From: an uncultured Chlorobiota bacterium
GTDB taxonomy: Bacteria; Bacteroidota; Bacteroidia; Bacteroidales; JAADGE01
Direction: 5' to 3'
Length of the DNA stretch: 64,000 bases
Assembly: GCA_947311255.1 (NCBI GenBank)
Contig: CAMZKL010000003.1
Location: forward strand, 1 to 64,000
In this document: one piece after another, positions 61,779 through 64,000 of the stretch
Layout of the letters: each line of letters begins with the position of its first letter
Numbering within the stretch: the stretch's first letter is position 1
Notes under the pieces: model-generated
The model's database searches: none
The model's input: the letters and a program-made list of their open reading frames with translations, nothing else
Told to the model about the DNA's origin: nothing
Made by a program: the position numbers and the translations under genes

Positions 61779-62897
61779 GTGCCAGAAAAAAAAACAACAA
61801 AAAGCAAACAAAATGAAATTAGCTGTAATAACTGCGGAGCAGAACTAGTTTTTGCTCCTGGAACTGGCAGCTTAAAATGTCAATATTGTGGTTCAATAAA
61901 TAAAATTGAAGTTGATGAAAATAAAATAAAAGAAGCAATTGAAGAATTGGATTATAATAAATATGTTAATGAATATGATACAGCTCCAAAGATAAAAATT
62001 ACAACCGTAAAATGCGATGATTGCGGTGCAGAAACAACTTTCAATACAAATATTGTTTCCGACAATTGTGATTTTTGTGGTAGCCCATTAGTATCAAAAG
62101 AAGCACATATTTCGCAAATAATTGCACCAAAAGCTATGCTTCCTTTCAAAATTAAGCAAAAAGAAGGCTTTAAATTATACGAAAAATGGATAAAAGGACT
62201 TTGGTTTGCTCCAAATAAATTAAAAAAACAATCTCGCCAAACTGAAGATTTATCTGGAATTTATACTCCCTTTTGGACATACGATTCTAATACTTACACA
62301 AATTATAGTGGACAAAGAGGCGATTACTATTACACAACAGAAAGGTACTATGAAAACGGGCAACAAAAATCAAGACAAGTTCGCCATACAAGATGGAGAA
62401 GCGTAAGTGGCAGAGTAAACAATTATTTTGACGACATCATGATACACGCAAGTCATTCATTACCACGTAAATATGTCAATAAATTAGAGCCGTGGGATTT
62501 ACAAAACCTTGTCCCTTATAACTCAAAATATTTAGCTGGTTTTAAATCCGAAACGTACAGAATTGCTTTGCCCGAAGGATTTACATTTGCAAAAGCAAAA
62601 ATGGAACCTGTCATTAGAAATTCTGTATATTATGATATTGGTGGAGATGAGCAAAGGATTTCACACTTAACAACTCATTATAATAATACAAGTTTCAAAC
62701 ATATTTTATTGCCTGTTTGGTTAAGTGCATACAAATATAAAGACAAAGTTTACAGATTTTTAATAAACGGAAGAACAGGAAATGTGCAAGGTGAAAGACC
62801 TTGGAGTTGGATTAAAATTTCTCTTGCTATTCTATTGGGTCTTGCAATTGCAGGAGCTTTGTTCTATTTTTTTGATGAATACCAACAAGAAATGTAA
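61779..62897 (+). CDS. double zinc-ribbon membrane protein, YdjG-like
   Basis: Two zinc ribbons begin the protein: CNNCGAE...CQYCGS (about 16-41) and CDDCGAE...CDFCGS (about 79-103). Then comes a region with WTYDSNTYTNYSGQRGDYYYTT and many Tyr/Arg residues, then the C-terminal segment with one transmembrane helix (about 345-362), so the bulk faces the cytoplasm and the protein is tail-anchored. Start codon GTG at 61779. Next to an SPFH protein this matches YdjG of Bacillus, part of the PspA-linked membrane stress set. A TATATTTG box at 61766-61773 lies only five bases before the GTG, too close for a normal leader. Function inferred from neighbour and domain order. Confidence 0.8.
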   Translation: MPEKKTTKSKQNEISCNNCGAELVFAPGTGSLKCQYCGSINKIEVDENKIKEAIEELDYNKYVNEYDTAPKIKITTVKCDDCGAETTFNTNIVSDNCDFCGSPLVSKEAHISQIIAPKAMLPFKIKQKEGFKLYEKWIKGLWFAPNKLKKQSRQTEDLSGIYTPFWTYDSNTYTNYSGQRGDYYYTTERYYENGQQKSRQVRHTRWRSVSGRVNNYFDDIMIHASHSLPRKYVNKLEPWDLQNLVPYNSKYLAGFKSETYRIALPEGFTFAKAKMEPVIRNSVYYDIGGDEQRISHLTTHYNNTSFKHILLPVWLSAYKYKDKVYRFLINGRTGNVQGERPWSWIKISLAILLGLAIAGALFYFFDEYQQEM

Positions 62898-62900
62898 TCT

Positions 62901-63431
62901 TTATTTCTCAATAAGTTTAATTATTCGCTCATCAAAAGGCTTTGTTCTTGAAGAAAAATATTCTACTAATTTACCGTCTTCATCAATAAAATATTTTTGA
63001 AAATTCCATTTTACTTTTGAATCCAAAATTTTATTTTCATCTTTGTTTGTTAACCATTTATAAACATCATGTTTCTTTTTCCCTTTCACATGAATTTTTG
63101 ACATCATTTGAAAACTAACACCATAATTTTGTGTGCAAAATTGATTAATCATTTTATCTGTCCCTGGTTCTTGTTTTAAAAAATCATTTGACGGAAATCC
63201 TAAAATAACTAAACCATTTTTTTTATATTTCTTATTAAGTTTTTCCAAATCTTCATATTGTGGCGTGTAGCCGCATTTTGAAGCAGTATTTACAATTAAT
63301 ACTTTTTTCCCTTTTAGTTCCTTAAATTTAAAAACATTCCCCTCAATAGTTTTAGCCTCCAAATCGTAAAAACTTTGGGCATTTATGCTTAAAGCAAAGA
63401 ATAATAATATAAATATGTGAATAATTTTCAT
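62901..63431 (-). CDS. exported glutathione peroxidase-family thiol peroxidase
   Basis: The signal peptide (ending SINAQ, about residue 19) shows export, unusual for this family but common in Bacteroidota. The peroxidatic Cys53 is in NTASKCGYTPQY and the tetrad includes Asn82 in GFPSNDF and the Trp in VKWNFQKYF. Cys99 in QFCTQNYGV is placed as in thioredoxin-dependent forms to resolve the disulfide. The FPSNDF motif departs from the usual FPCNQF (Ser for Cys, Asp for Gln). Probably reduces peroxides using thioredoxin-like proteins. It lies four bases from the convergent zinc-ribbon gene and 12 bases after the next gene's stop. Confidence 0.9.
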   Translation of the reverse strand: MKIIHIFILLFFALSINAQSFYDLEAKTIEGNVFKFKELKGKKVLIVNTASKCGYTPQYEDLEKLNKKYKKNGLVILGFPSNDFLKQEPGTDKMINQFCTQNYGVSFQMMSKIHVKGKKKHDVYKWLTNKDENKILDSKVKWNFQKYFIDEDGKLVEYFSSRTKPFDERIIKLIEK

Positions 63432-63443
63432 AATAGTAAGTTG

Positions 63444-64000
63444 TTATTTCTGGTAAATAATTTTTGTAGTTTTTATATTTTTTCCATCAGAAAACTTGAA
63501 AAAATAAATTCCGGAATCTAAATTATAATCCTTTGCATTAAAAGTTCTCACATATTTTCCTCTTGAAAGCTCTTCGTTATTATGTATTGAATATATTTCT
63601 TTTCCAAGAATATCTATAACTGACAATGAAATTGTTGACTCCTCTATAATTTTAAAAGAAAAATAAAATTCATTATCAGAAGGATTTGGATAAACTTCGG
63701 ACACTAAAAAGTCTTCTTTTCTTTCTATTCCGGAACCATCAGAAACTATTGTTCTTACGCTCAAATTTCCGCCATCTGCTCTTGCCCAAATAGGAACAAC
63801 TTTACCAGCGTGAACACTGATATTTGTATAGTCTCCAAAAAAAACAGTTGATGAAGGATTAAATGGGGTTTCACTTATTTTAACATTCTCAAAACTTGTT
63901 CCTCCATCATCAGAAATTGCTAAATAAACATCAGTTTTATTATCTGAATAATTTCTTCTGTCATAAAAAACAAAATATAATTTTCCGTTTGTTTGGTCAA
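63444..64000 (-). CDS. BNR/sialidase-like secreted protein with T9SS type A tail, 5' end beyond window
   Basis: The reading frame stays open to the window edge, so this is the C-terminal part of a larger protein. Read in full from 63998, it contains VFYDRRN...DVYLAISDDGGTSFENV, an Asp-box/BNR-type repeat found in sialidases and similar beta-propellers. The last 85 residues are a T9SS type A sorting domain (VYPNPSDNEFYF, VIDILGKEIYSI, LDSGIYFFKFSDG). A start at the ATG 63764 would drop the Asp-box part and is wrong. It is 12 bases upstream of the peroxidase gene in the same operon. The enzymatic activity is unknown. Confidence 0.8.
   Translation of the reverse strand, partial: DQTNGKLYFVFYDRRNYSDNKTDVYLAISDDGGTSFENVKISETPFNPSSTVFFGDYTNISVHAGKVVPIWARADGGNLSVRTIVSDGSGIERKEDFLVSEVYPNPSDNEFYFSFKIIEESTISLSVIDILGKEIYSIHNNEELSRGKYVRTFNAKDYNLDSGIYFFKFSDGKNIKTTKIIYQK

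Noticed and set aside
63444..63764. Short 106-codon gene beginning at the ATG 63764
   Set aside because: The frame continues uninterrupted to the window edge and encodes an Asp-box repeat, so this ATG is internal to a larger protein.

Overview
The window is AT-rich and very probably chromosomal DNA from a member of the phylum Bacteroidota. The evidence is: type IX secretion (T9SS) C-terminal sorting domains, gliding genes gldF/gldG, TonB-dependent receptors with an N-terminal carboxypeptidase-like domain, many SPII lipoproteins, A-rich translation start regions, and repeated matches to the Bacteroidota promoter (TTTG, 19-20 nt, TAnnTTTG). I cannot place it below phylum. I see no prophage, CRISPR array, integrase or intact insertion sequence.

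Layout. 1-4.2 kb: a butyryl-CoA-type acyl-CoA dehydrogenase, an unassigned 605-residue TIM-barrel-like protein and a membrane-anchored LytTR regulator. 4.4-18.7 kb: one giant secreted T9SS protein of about 4,720 residues with its own promoter and terminator. Upstream of it in the same direction lie gldG and gldF, then a YfbK-type VWA lipoprotein. 23.2-30.8 kb: a lipoprotein amidotransferase, NADP-type glutamate dehydrogenase, alpha-glucan phosphorylase, the greA-HIT pair and a repeat-containing lipoprotein. 30.9-36.7 kb: two divergent paralogous TonB-dependent receptors. 36.9-40.2 kb: futalosine-pathway menaquinone genes mqnB/mqnD facing folE and an aminotransferase. 40.4-47.3 kb: single-domain response regulator, SUMF1-fold protein, FKBP lipoprotein, NadR-like kinase, SPOR-like protein, TlpA thioredoxin, AraC regulator and GDP-fucose synthase. 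47.3-51.4 kb: a minus-strand housekeeping block (asd-dtd-P4 phosphatase-mazG, then deoC and a CoA-binding protein). 51.5-59.9 kb: a lamin-tail surface protein, a HI0933/BaiN-type flavoprotein, a solitary C5 DNA methyltransferase and a DUF58 protein. 60-64 kb: a small RHH-like protein, a CAU tRNA, an SPFH/GYF protein paired with a zinc-ribbon membrane protein, a glutathione peroxidase, and the 3' end of a BNR-type T9SS protein cut by the window edge.

Functional themes are the cell surface (giant adhesin-like protein, lamin-tail protein, TonB receptors, gliding ABC subunits) and core metabolism (menaquinone, folate, aspartate family, nitrogen, glycogen). The least-explained items are the giant protein beside gldFG, the repeat lipoprotein beside the TonB pair, the unassigned TIM-barrel-like protein, the SPFH/zinc-ribbon pair with a perfect inverted repeat between the genes, and a terminator-like hairpin in the greA leader. 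All assignments come from reading motifs; no database search was possible.
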